A program made the position numbers and the translations under genes. Below the pieces are notes generated by a model. The model did not search any database, was not told the origin of the DNA, and saw only the letters and a program-made list of their open reading frames with translations. From Diploscapter coronatus (Eukaryota > Nematoda > Chromadorea > Rhabditida > Rhabditidae): a stretch of DNA of 64,000 bases. The stretch covers positions 61,147,249-61,211,248 of the forward strand of contig OZ038423.1 in the NCBI GenBank assembly GCA_964036155.1. The letters run 5' to 3'. Positions 13,101 through 25,400 of the stretch are shown in pieces; position 1 is the stretch's first letter, and each line of letters opens with the position of its first letter.

Positions 13101-16100
13101 AACAAAGGGATAAGAGCAAGGACATCATTTGAAGTTGTAAATATTGTGAAGGCTAAAATTTGCAGATTCAAAGAGTAATTCCAACATTTTTTAACAAATG
13201 TCAAATCTCTACTTTTTTCAAAATACCATAAGTCCCAAAATTTATCTGAAAGGAAATAAACTTTGAAAGATATAGCGCTAAATTGCAACAAGCGCGCAAA
13301 AGAATATAACAAAGAATAATTACCGGTGAAGACTTTGAGTAAGAGTTGAATGTAATGTCGAAGTCGAAAAAATAGAACGATGAGTGGGTTTCATTTTTAA
13401 TCATCCGAGAAAAAGTTTTGTTTACTCTCGGTAAAAAATGTCGCGAAATCTATGGAATGATGCCTAAAAATAGAAAATATTTGATTTCGATATGGAGAAT
13501 GTAGCATTTTTAGGAAAGGGAGCTTTGCTATAATTTATAATTGATTCTACTTTTTCAAGAGCGTAAAATTTTAGATTCCGATCAAGATTTTTAGCATGCT
13601 CAATTAAATCATAGCAAGAAAATTCAGATATCAAAATCCATTGTCATAACTTTTGTCTGGACCAAGATTAGACGGATATTTTTCCCGAGATTTTCAACCT
13701 CCGTGAGAAGTTCCCGGTTTAAGTCAACAAATTCTGAAGGCAAAAATGGCAAAATCTTTGTCAGCGCGCACTGTTGTGGTTAGACCGCGAACTTTGTGTC
13801 GCCCGTCGGATTTTTGGGCGCTTTTCGGCTAAAATTTGCCTCGGATTTCACGTGTTGTATGTGTTTGAATTGAGGAAATTCAAGCCAACAATCCACGCCG
13901 AGTGATTTTTGCAGGCAAACTCGAAAAAAATAGAAACTTTTTTCTTCCAAGCTTTCTTTCCGTCATATGTTCGAGGTTCACAGAGAGCTTTAGAACAAGG
14001 TTGTTTATCCTGGAAAATCGGAGATAGTTTGATCTCAAATCTCAAAAATGCTATAAACAGGCCGAAGATAATGCTTCGTGTCTAACGAATTTTTCGAAAA
14101 TAATTTTCGCAATCCTAATTTAGCGAGGTATGTAGGTAGTGAAATCAACATACTAAAAGAAACTTCTCAAAAGTATTGAAATACAACCTTTGCTCATCAT
14201 AGCTCACACGCTGATATCAATTCAGTACGAAATGAATATGATATCATGAAAATCAACAAGAATATTCGCCCAAAATAGGTAAACTCATCCTAGTCGTTTT
14301 TATTGTCTGAATTTCATTCCATGACGAGATTTATCCGTACTTGCACATGAACGAGTTCGCAAAATTTACTCACCCAATGACGCGGAAGTTAATGAATTTT
14401 GGCGGCGCGTATCGCCTTTCAGAAGTAAAGTAAATCACCGGGAAAAGAACGCGAAAAGGCCCAGACAAAGAGTGGGTAATGAACACAAGAAATCGGAAAC
14501 GCAATCAGGTTGCTGAAGAAACGAAAAAGATACACTGCAATCTTAGGACAAGTAAAACATTACACTAGAAGTTTAGGCTAATTTGAGTGGATCTTCATTA
14601 AATCTGAGAATCTTTTTCAGTTTATTTGAACAGAAAAGAAAGGTTGCATAATTTGGTGCAAACATTGATAGAGGAAGAAAAATTTGAAAAGTCATAAAAA
14701 TTTCGAAACGGACTCTAATCGACTTTCAAAGAGAAAGAAAAACCAAATCGCTTCGAAAAACGATAAATTATGAAGGAGCCTGCGAATTTGGTCAAATTTC
14801 CGAAGAAACACTCGAAATGTCTGTGAATAACAATAAACTCTTTTCCTTAAACGTATGAAAATCCAAAAACCGCATCAAAGTGGTTAATCTTTGGTGCAAT
14901 AAATCCTGAAACCAATCATAAATGTTTTAGATTGAAAATTCAACTATAAAATCATCAATGTTTTATCGTTGATTTCGAGTTTGCAAAGAAGATCCCGTAA
15001 ATCCAAAAATCAGACAGAATAAACCAATCCTGATTGCAAAAATGAGGAATTGTTTAATTTGGTCAAATGAGCACACCTCAATGAAGACCAAAAACTAATG
15101 GACAAAAAATTACGGAGTTTATCTTACAGAAAAAATTCTCGCAGAGATTTGGAAGAAAGTGATGAGTCAATAATATTGATCCTTAACTTCTTGTATAAAA
15201 CTGAATGGGAAATGATTGTTTTCCCGCGTCGGCGAAGATTTGGAATTCATTGAGAAATTCACTCATCCAAACTAAGCATTCATTTAGAAGACAGTAATGA
15301 AAACGGCAATATTTCATCCGGACTACTAAAATAATAATTGAATTCGAAAAAAAAAACTTCCAAGAGAATGTAGAATAAAATGAATCAGAAGATAATTTTA
15401 TGCAAGAATATTTCTGCTCAATAAATGTAACATTCGTGGTGTAGAAGGCTTACGCAGTTAGCAACTTGTGATTCTGCAACAGAGCGTTGAGTCTCCAGAC
15501 ACCCAGGATAACGACTATCATATTGCAAAGTTCTCCTACCTACTGCCTAGAATTATGCATATTCAAAAGTCTCTCCCTCAACAATAAAGGATACCAATTC
15601 GAGACTGGATACGATATCCAAAAGTTTTTAGAATTTAATAGATCTTTCGCTCAACAATGAAGAATACCACCCCAAAAATGATCAAGGGATAAAAATCCAG
15701 TTTCAGATTTCTTCAACAGTGTTCCAACTTTCATAACCAAGAAGTTCAATCTCCAAAAAGTAGTGAGCATTTTATGCGAATGTACGAAATGGATATTTTG
15801 TAAGACTCATGTGAAATGCATGCAAAGAAATGTTGCAATTTTATATCATCTGAAAGAAGAATATTCTGGTACAAATCAATGACCAGTGTTCTAAGTACAT
15901 CATCTCTCCGAAAGAAAATATTCGAGAAAAAATGAACGCTCAAAACTGCATAAATTACTCTCATCACTGACCTTTTACAAACGTTTTCTGAGCATTTTCA
16001 CTGAATGCGGATGAATATTACTCTCATCAAAAGTTACATAATTAGATGATGATTAAGGTATAGATTTTTAGATCTTTGTTCCATACTCAGCGAGCAAGAA

Positions 16101-17507
16101 TATAAATTTAAAAGTTTGCCTCCTTCATTAAAAAAAAAAGTTCATTCTTTGAATCTTTATTCTTCCGGACTCTTCCGGAGATAAATTTTCACTATCATAA
16201 TTCGCCTAATTACTCTATTAAACTACTTGAAAAAGACCTTTCCTCACGCGACAGAGCGGGTCAGACCCACTAAACTCATTTAAAGTTGAGAAAAACCCGA
16301 ACGACGTTCCACTGGAACATATTCATAAATTAGAGAGCGCAAGTCCTGCCCACTCTGTGAAGTCAAAATCAAGGAAAGCGATTTTTCTTTTTTCGCTATA
16401 GATATTGAATTTGGGAACATGTTTGCTTTCAGAACATGTCTCCAAAACACGAATTGGACCGATCAAAGCACAGCAAAAAAATTCAAATCGTTCGTTTGAG
16501 CCTTGCAGATCTCGCTCATCATTTCCTCAAACAATATGAAAGAACAGTCCTTTCTCGTTACCTTGAGCAAAAAATCTCATAAAATTAGGTCAAAACGCCC
16601 GAAGACATGCCCAAAATCATTTTTTGCTGAAATAACGCAATATAAAGCTAGTTGACACTTGTTTCATGGGTTTTTCCCTCAAATTGCAGAATGGGCATGG
16701 CTTATCATTTTAGGAATGAAAAACTCGTAATAACTTTGGAATGTTCCAGAAACAAGTCAAGAAATTCAGACAAACGTCCTTACAAAGCCGTTCTCTCTTT
16801 GAAATAGCTTTGTCTCCATTGAATACAAAGGCAGAGCACGCTTTTCTCCTTGCGAAAGTCACCAAACAAAGGTTTTCGAATATCATCTTCAGAAATTCAT
16901 ATCTTTGGCTATACTGATCCCTTTTCATGTGGTTTTTTGCCATAAGCTTGACTAGACCATCAGATTTTGAGAAAAACTTTCATAACTCTGCCTCCACATC
17001 GGAAATATCGCTTGTGTCCTCTACCGTTAATCTTGCAAATTTTCCAGACGAAGCACTGCCGCGGTCACACGGAGTTGAAGATGCCGGATCAGCGCAAGGA
17101 CGGGGATGGGAATGGTTGTAGAGGGACGAGTTGCAGCTGCTGAACGAAGACAGACAACAATGCATGAATCATGCAAATCGTCACTATCACTGAGAATTAC
17201 AATAAAATGTGAGAAGTTTTGAGAACTTATTGATTTGACAATGAACTATCAAGCAAGATCGATTAAGAAACCGAATGAATTTGTCGCCAAGATTTGTTAA
17301 ATGAACCACTACTGCATGATTATTTTCTTTGAGTAGCATTGATTCTCTCACAAATTTCTAAATTTATTCAATATTTTCATAAGAAAGCCACAATCAAAAA
17401 GATAAAATTATTCACTATAGTAAAATGATGAGATTTCAGAATAAATAATGAAAGTGAAACTTGGAAACATCAAGATCAACATGGTCAAATTAAAGAAAAG
17501 TAAGGAT

Positions 17508-18899
17508 TTAGGAAGGAGTGTTGGGTCTCTTCGCCAACCAGGCCTTCAGCTTAGGGATGTCCTGCACGCGCTTGTAATAGGCCTCGATCTGAAACTCTTA
17601 AATTTTCCCCGAAAACATAGTATTTCATATTTTTACTTCTCAAAAGGTTCGAATTATTATTTTTTATCGAACAAATTATCTGACTCACCTCAGGATAACC
17701 CTCGAAATATCCAGGGAACCATCCGAAGAGCGACGTCATGTTATCGGTGATGAAGAGATCGGCATAAGTGACTCCGCCCTCAACCAGGAATCCTGAAAAA
17801 TCAATAATATCGGGTTTTCTCATTTAAACTTACCGCTCTTGTTCTTGTTCAACAGGTTCTTGAGGAAGCCGAAGAACTTGTCGCGAGCCGGGATCAGCAC
17901 CTCGGTTTTGGCTTTCTCCTGGAAAAAAAATCATAATTCTTAAGAAAAGTAAGAAAATGTTGAAATTTTATAGCTTCATGACATCGAAGATTTATAAAAT
18001 AGAAGCTCATTTTGGCTATCACTTTTTTCCTTTCTATGTTCAAGAAGAAAATGGAAACTAGAAGGTTCAAAATAAGGCCAGAAAAGAATAGTAACATAAC
18101 GATATCATGAAATTTCCAGATCTAACAATAATTTTAGACAATCTTACGACATCCTCCCATCCGGGCGGGCGAATTCCGAGCTTGCCGTAGAAGTAGGGCT
18201 TGGTCTCAACATAAAAGTCCTTCCATTGATCGCAGATGCCGTCTACGATCGCCTGCTCGACTTCGGTTTTTCCCGCGAAGCCTATAAAACTGAATTTTCA
18301 GAAATTTCAAATTGTTAAAATGAAATTCCAACCTTTTCGTGCTTTTTTTCATTTTTTTTTTATAATTTTTGAAAATTTACCGAATTTCTTTCCCAGAAAA
18401 CGAGCGATAGCCGCCGACTGCGCGATCTGCACGCCATCGACCTCCAAAACCGGCAGCTGGCCGTAAGGGAGCGCTGAAATTTGAAACTTTTGCATAGACT
18501 TTTGAGAATTTGTAAAATGCAGCTGATTTTTTTTATCGAGAATGAATTACGAATTTTTTCAAGAATAGAGCCATGCCGTTATTTGAAAAATGGGGCATTT
18601 TTCATTAACCAAGCACTTACTGGGCTTGAGATCCATGAACTTCTCCCCGGTGAGGCGGACATCCTCGAAGGGCACTTCGGCGAGGGCGAAAAGCTAAATT
18701 TTCAAAATTTTAGAAAGTTAGCATTTTTAAATCCTGAAACAAATCTATAAGTCCAAATTAAAAAGTAGTAAATTTGAACTTTGAACTTAGTTTTAAAATT
18801 CGTGACTCTTTTTGGTTTCATCAAACATTTTTTGAATACCTGACGCGGAGCCTCGCCCAGTCCTCTGCTCTCGCAATAGTACAACTTGTAGCTAGGCAT
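17508..18899 (-). CDS. Sigma-class glutathione S-transferase
   Basis: Seven coding exons on the minus strand: 18899-18840, 18693-18621, 18473-18381, 18281-18148, 17918-17834, 17792-17689 and 17588-17508. They sum to 630 nt, encoding 209 residues, the normal length for nematode sigma GSTs. The start [16 protein letters not shown] matches the nematode GST N-terminus, and Tyr8 aligns with the catalytic tyrosine that activates glutathione. The thioredoxin-like domain continues with the glutathione-binding loop [10 protein letters not shown] (49-58, cis-Pro52) and [10 protein letters not shown] (63-72), where Gln63 and Ser64 contact the glutamyl moiety. An all-helical C-terminal domain follows. 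The enzyme is expected to be cytosolic and to conjugate glutathione to electrophiles; some sigma members act as peroxidases or prostaglandin isomerases. Nematodes carry many gst paralogues, so no specific symbol is given. It stands alone, not in an operon, about 3 kb downstream of the ccr-4 3' end. Confidence 0.95.
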
Positions 18900-19287
18900 C
18901 TTCTAGGTTGGAACTAGTGAAGGATCAAAGGAAGGCTCTGAAATTTCAATTTTAAAGATAAATACTTTCGAAAAAAATGTCGGAACTGGAAAATGATCGG
19001 AAGGTGGTTCTGAAATTCGGAATTTGAAAATATTTGAAGTTTAACCTAGAACAATTATCATCGGATCGTTCTAAAAGAGGTGAGAGTCGTTTTCCCCCCA
19101 CCCCACTCCGCCCCTTTTATTTCTCTAACGCCACACTATTTTCACGAAAAATGGGGGGAAACGACCCTCACCCCATATTGCATCAGGATTACGTAACAAC
19201 AATCCTCTTTCTTTCTTTCTCTATTTTCTTATTTACCTGTTTGACGGTGTGTTATACCTGCCATATCCCATCACTAATTCTATTAAC

Positions 19288-19378
19288 GGCTCCTAGAAAA
19301 AGACACCGGCTTTTTTCTTTTCCTATCTTGCCTCCCCATACTATTTCTTAGAAAACCCGATGTCTTTTTCTAGGAGCC
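19288..19378. mobile_element. 91-bp MITE with 8-bp target-site duplication
   Basis: Terminal inverted repeats of about 23 bp begin GGCTCCTAGAAAAAGACA on each side, with two mismatches farther in. The element is bordered by the same 8-bp direct repeat CTATTAAC at 19280-19287 and 19379-19386. An 8-bp duplication is typical of hAT and a few other DNA transposon superfamilies. The ~45-bp centre is pyrimidine-rich and non-coding. Confidence 0.75.
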
Positions 19379-21641
19379 CTATTAACATCCTTCTTATCAT
19401 CTGAACGACCACGTTTCTCTAGTTCTTATCAGTTTGCTATTTTCTATGATGTATTTTCTCGAAAATATATTTCGAAATTCGGACCTTTAGACAAGTTGGA
19501 GTGAATTTTCAAATTGGACTAGCCGACCTCGGCGGGCTAGGGGCTGCTCCGGAGCCCGCGTTTTTACTTAACTGGAAATTATATTAGCGTAATTTCTTGG
19601 TTTGCCTTAATCAGTTCGTATTACGATTTCTAACTTAACTTCATTTGTAAAAATTCGTTCAGCGAAGTTTGCAAACTTGCATCTTGTAACATATTTTATT
19701 GCACGTGCATAACTGCTATCCTTCACCATTGGAAAAAAAACTTGATATTTGAACTTTGGAGATAAGTATTTAAGACGCATTATTTATAAGACCCGAACAA
19801 GGCTTGGAATTTGTGCAAAAGTTCTCCCTAATATGTTTCCTAATAACCTGACAGGTTATTGCTCCGGTTAAATTGACTGAAAGTTCGTATTGAAAAAATA
19901 GCGAGAAAAGGTGAGAGACACAAAGTAAATTGCGTACCACTTTCTCAGCTCTCTAACACACGAACTGTCACTTCATTTGACCGATACAATAGTTCTGCAT
20001 TGAATAACGTTTTGATTTGTATAGTAATAATCTATATGAACATTTTTTTAAATCCTTTATTCACACCCAACGCGGAGTCAAGTTGAATAAGACCGTTTTT
20101 TGTTGTTCTTAGAAATTTTCAATGAGAAAATTCTTATATCAACAGAGAAAATCAATCAAAGTTTCAAAAATTCAAGGAAAGAAGAATTAATTAAAATCAG
20201 CACGGCGAGTTGTTCAACCGCGCATTTTGGGATAAAACGAAGTTCGAACCCCAAAACTTTCTAAATTTTAAAATTCCGAGCTCGTCTCATTCCTTATAAA
20301 CGCTATTAAAATATACGAAAAATATCGAAATAAACCAGAAAATCATCTTAAAGAGTAGGAAATCAGCCACACATAATGGAAAAAGATCTTAGGAGAGTGG
20401 CTATAAAACACCAAGAAAAAACAAAAATTCAGAAATGATTGGAAGTTTGGAATTTACGATTATACCATTATTAAAATTGAAAATTGAAATAAAACAAACA
20501 TAAACAGGAAAAATTATAAGGTCGGTGTTTTGATATTGAAATTGGAAAATTTCGGCCCAAAATAATGGGCGGATTTTCCGGAAAAGCCTCACACTAGAAA
20601 CTATTCTTGTTGAAAGCGAATTAAAAACTCGCTTTCCTCCATTTTTTCGAAAATTCTGCTCGAAAACTACGACTTATTATTCAACGCGATGGAAGAACTG
20701 TGAAAACGGGCCAATTTAAACATATTTACAAAATTGCTCAATTTTTGAAATTTTAGGACAAGTTTTGAGGCTAAACTTCAAACGCGCTGAATTTTACACG
20801 ATATACAAACGGGGAGTCTGTGCGATTCTACGATGAAAAAGCAGAAAACTGATAAAAGGATTTTTTTTAAAAGTTATCCTGTTTTTTCCACAAAAATTCT
20901 CCTATCATTTTTTTCTAATGGTGTAAAAATGCACATTTCAGGTACAACATAAGACAATGACGAGGAGAGAGGAACCACCAATCCAACTGAGTCATTGACT
21001 ATCGAATCGATAATCTCGACATATATTAAGGCATAGGGAATTCGAAAATTTAAAGTCTGGGATATTTTCGATTCAGTGTCAAAGTTTCAGTTGGGTCAAC
21101 AATCACGAGATGTCGGAAAGGTGAAAATTTTGGAAAAGTAGTTGCTTTTTACTATAAAAAAAACTGGGCGGTGATAATTTAGATAATTGATTGAAATTGA
21201 AATCGTACGAATAGTCCAGATTTAGATTTTTTAATTTATTGAAATTTTCTATTTCAACAAATTAGACCACTGTTAAAGATACTGCAAATTAAAACAAATC
21301 GCGTCTTTCTGGCTAGAAACTTGTATAAAAACATGATAGGAAAACATAAAATCACGTATACTTTGTTCGAAATATCTACAATTTAGGCCAAAGTATACTT
21401 ACGAAAAATATAAAACAAAAATAAAGACGCGGAAAATATACCTTAAGAAACGAATTAAATAAAAGTATTGAGGTTCTGAAACGAGGAGATATTTTTATTA
21501 CATATTAAGACCCTGAAAATATCCTTTCAAAAATCAGAAAAGTCGATATTTTCAGGTGTAATGGTTATCGTTTGAACTACTCAAAATTAGAGAGAACAAA
21601 AGAATAAAATTTGTATGATAAACAATGAAAAACTAGGTGTT

Positions 21642-21722
21642 TAGTCTGACTTTGTAAAAGGGGGCGGGGCTAATAGTTTGTGAACATTTTTCGACCACGC
21701 CTCTTTTTGCAAAATTCAGACT
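21642..21722. repeat. 81-bp GC-box palindrome
   Basis: AGTCTGACTTTGTAAAAGGG at the left faces an imperfect inverse ending TTTTTGCAAAATTCAGACT at the right, with GGGGCGGGGC / CCACGCCTC pairing inside. About 27-bp arms with a short spacer. No clear target duplication. Either a small foldback repeat or an expressed hairpin. Confidence 0.5.
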
Positions 21723-22019
21723 CCGTTAAAGTTATGTGTGTGAAGATGAACATTGATCCCCGTTTATACGCATAGAACAAACAAACAAAAACACATACTC
21801 AATTTTGGAAAATAAAAAAAACAATGAAAAATGTATTTGAATTTTTAAGCGAGTAGAAGGGAAAACTTGGGAAATTTGTAACGCTGCACCCCGGGAAAAT
21901 CGCCGCATAAATTGGGAGATTTTTGGTGGCGGGCGACAGAATTTCTACGCTTTTTTAAATCGCTCTTCAGCTTTTACGGACTTGTTGGACTGCGACACTC
22001 GAGAATACACACAGGGGCC

Positions 22020-22040
22020 TCAGGTCATCTTCTGGTTGAT
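22020..22040 (-). CDS. ccr-4: Possible alternative last coding exon of ccr-4
   Basis: A consensus acceptor (AAATTTTCAG) precedes a short frame INQKMT-stop, in phase with the exon ending at 22712. The exon between them (22552 to about 22426) has its own stop at 22475 and a good downstream donor (ATA/GTAAGT at 22425). The tail could therefore be a cassette: included gives the 25-residue Ser/Thr-rich end, skipped gives the 6-residue end. With inclusion, 22041-22425 would be a 3' UTR intron. Confidence 0.35.
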   Translation of the reverse strand: MNQKMT

Positions 22041-22474
22041 CTGAAAATTTCTTTGCATTAAAAATTTTCTCATTTTTAAAAAGAAGATATTTCACTTTTC
22101 AAGACTAAACGTGTTTTTAGAATTTTAGAGTACAAATTTCGGGTAGTAAATAAATCCGATCAAAAAGCAGGGTTAACAACAAAAATTCAAATCAAACTTG
22201 ATATCACTGTAAAACCTATACACAAAGTATTCGACATGCACCCGAATTATAAAAAAAAAAATTGGCTGATTTTAGAGAGCATTTTTGATAGTAAATAGCT
22301 TGTGCTATTTTCGGGGGGCTAGTAACTAAAACTTGTATCAAATTTACTATCATTGTGAAACTAATTTAAAATATTTTTGGGAATCACACTTATCTTTAAA
22401 AAGTAATAATCTTCAAGGTACTTACTATGAAATGTAGCTGTTGTTTTGACTGACTGGATGCCTGGCAAACGCAA

Positions 22475-25400
22475 TCAACGGGAGAATGTGAGTTGAGAGT
22501 GCGAGGATGAGGTCGAGGCAGCTTGGGTTGAATTGGTCGTATTTGCTACCGCCTGAAATTAGAAAAATATCGATTTAAAAAATAAGAGTTGAAGTTTAGA
22601 AAAGTTCAAATAGCGGAAAGATGAAGGAATAACTGTAATCGTTCCAAATTCATTTTAGAAACAGTAAAAATAGGATAAACAAATAAAAATTTAAAAAAAG
22701 GTAATTTTTACCTGAGGTCTGGGTGGTGTGCGTTGGTGGGTGGTGGGGATGATGGCGTACTGGGCCATAATCGGGATGTGGTCCGAGGGCACGTGTGGGT
22801 GTGGGAAACCTGGAAAAAATCAGCATTTAAACAAATTAGAAGGAAAATTCGTAGTTTAAAAAAAAAAAACAAACAAACAAATCAATATGCAAAAACAAGT
22901 TCTAATAAAGAAAGGTAAGAAAAAAATGAAATAAAATTATATAGCATACCCAGAATTTTATTATTGGTGACCCAGTTGGAGTCGAACGAGCCGAGGATGC
23001 CGAGCCGCGCGAGCGACTGGGGCGTCGAGAAGATGTAGTCGATCATCCCTTTGAAGTCCAGTCTGAAAAAATCGATATTTTCGAAATAAAAATGCTAATT
23101 TCATCCTCGAGTCATCGTGTAATTTTTGAATTTGATGGAGATGACTAGTGACAGAACTATGCAAGTATGAGAATTTTATTCCGTTTTGCATTTTAGCGTA
23201 CATCCCTGGATTTGGAGATTTGTAACAAGGGAAAGTAAGGGTTGGAATTTCGAAATACTTTGTTTGTAAATTGGGACACCGGGCAATGGCAAATTATCAA
23301 AGTCGAAATCACCCGAAAGATAAAGATTCCACGAAACAAATCAATACATTTTGAAATTATTGATTTTTGAAATAAAAAAACTCACGTATAATTAGTGAAC
23401 GGAATGGAGGTGGTGTCGACGGCACTGTCCAGTCTGAGTGCGTGGGTGAGAACGTTGGTGTCGTCCGAGGAAGAGAATCGCTCGAGGCAAGTGTCCTCGC
23501 GGAACGTCTTCAGGTCGGGGTGCTTCCGCGACAACTGACCCTGCGACAGGAACTCGAATACACCTGCAAATTGTTTTTTTTACTATTATCTTATTTTTTA
23601 GACTTATGACTTTTGAAATAACTAAATTTGAAAAATAAGGTGAAATTTCACATGAGTGACTTTCGATAAATTTTGATACACGTAGCAAAAAGAATCAAAT
23701 TTAGACACATTTGATTGACTTTTAAAAATCCTAAAACCTATCAAAAACCAACCTGAATCGGGTAACGAATTCAGATCGCCGCAAATCAGCACCGGTGTTT
23801 GTTGAGGCTGGATGCGGTACTTTTCCGCTGTCTCTTTGGCGACGCGGTGGACCTGAAGATTCCAAATTTAAAAATTGAAAAATCAATATCTTCTGATAAT
23901 ATTGAAATTTCTTCAGAATTTGCAGGAAAGAATCTCAAGAAAATTTAGCTGAAAACATATAGAAAGATTGATAAAAATAAAAATAATTTTGGTGAAGTTA
24001 AACTTTTAGGAAAAATAGAATAATATTCAGAAAATAAATTAGAAGGATAAAAAATGTTTAAAAAACTCACCTCATGCGCTAGCATCATGGTCTGGACGAG
24101 TTTGACGTCGCAGAACTCGGGATCCCAATGGATGTGGGCGGTGCACACCACCAAAGGACTGCCCACCACGTTGTCGTTCGCGTTAATCGACATTCGACCT
24201 GCAAAATATCAATTCTTCTCCGAAATAAGAAATATTCTTAATCTGGCACAATGATTCAGCTTATCGAAAAATAATTTTTTGAAATTTCTTTGATTTTGAA
24301 CTATAGCAAGGGTTTGATCAGCTTCTAAGCCATGTTCGAAACCTATTTTAAAAAATGCTTACGATTAGCATAGACGTTTTCCTTGATCTTGAGGACAGCG
24401 CAAAGAGCGATGTTATCCTTGGGCATGACGCGGTTGAGCATCGTGTCCGACATCGAGCCTTTCTTCATCGCCAGCTGCGTGAACTCGATCGTGTGCTGGC
24501 GGTCCATTTCGAACCTGAAAATCGATAGTTTTAGGCAATATATTACTTCGAATATAAAGTGATAAAAGTTGATCAATTTTAACTTTACTATTTTAGCAAA
24601 TAAAGATATGAAAGCTATATAAATATTAATCATCGGAAATATTATTATTTTTACCAATTTCATGAAACGTATTCAATGTGTTTCAAAAAATCTTCAAGTT
24701 CAAAATGTAGAATTTTTGCGTGATCAAGAGAAAATTATTCCTGTATTTACAAAAAAAAAAAAGTAGGGAAAATTCCTACTTGTCGGATTTCCAGAAGATG
24801 GCGCATCCGTCGACATATTTCCGCTCTTCCTCGCTCATAGTCTTGGCCCGGGATTTGGGCGAGAAAATGCCCGTATAGCCCATGCCCTTCAACTCGGGCA
24901 GGAACAGCAGGCGGTATTGCTCCGTTTCCACTTCCTGCAACATTTTTATTCACGATAAATGGAAAAGAATTGTCTCGAGTTTATTTTTCGAGAAAGTTCG
25001 ACTAGAGACTATGAAAATGCCCGCTCAAATTCCGACTCTCGAAAAGCAAACTCTCGTCAAAAATTAATTCAGTAATTTTTAGAAAATTAACTGAAATAAT
25101 TATATCAAAAGATGGACAAAATAACTACTTTGAGATATTCTTTAATCAAATATATCAACTTTCTAAACAGATTTTCAACATAATTCTCTCACTTGCCGAT
25201 TGGATAATTTATCGAGAAAATATTCAATAATCAATACTCGTCAGTTCCACTACTCTCTTCCTTCTAAATTTCTATCGTTGTTGAATCTCCCACCTGTAGC
25301 GTGATGATGTCGGCCTCGTAGTTCTTGATCTCCTTGATGATCGACTGCTTGCGGTACTCCCAGTTGAGAGCCCAGGAGGGGCAGTACGAGTACTGACTCA

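Larger units (their letters stand above)
6957..17507. other. Gene-poor AT-rich region, no gene seen
   Basis: Ten kilobases without a recognisable coding exon. Open frames up to about 130 codons (9979-10374) overlap repeats or are low complexity. The stretch holds small palindromic repeats near 8063-8118 and 10056-10187, plus many short A/T runs. Nothing resembling a tRNA B-box was noticed. Confidence 0.55.
18900..22019. other. Region between GST and ccr-4; GST upstream sequence and small repeats
   Basis: No coding exon recognised. The first few hundred bases (18900-19100) are the probable GST promoter and 5' UTR. The rest is AT-rich and holds two palindromic elements (19288-19378 and 21642-21722). 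A run near 19500-19560 is GC-richer (GGCGGGCTAGGGGCTGCTCC) without an open frame. Confidence 0.55.

Noticed and set aside
19034..19351. 105-codon plus-strand frame upstream of the GST
   Set aside because: It overlaps the 91-bp MITE and pyrimidine-rich sequence; no motif.
20185..20270. tRNA-like B-box (AAGTTCGAACCCC)
   Set aside because: The T-stem does not pair and no acceptor stem or A-box lies at the right distance upstream.
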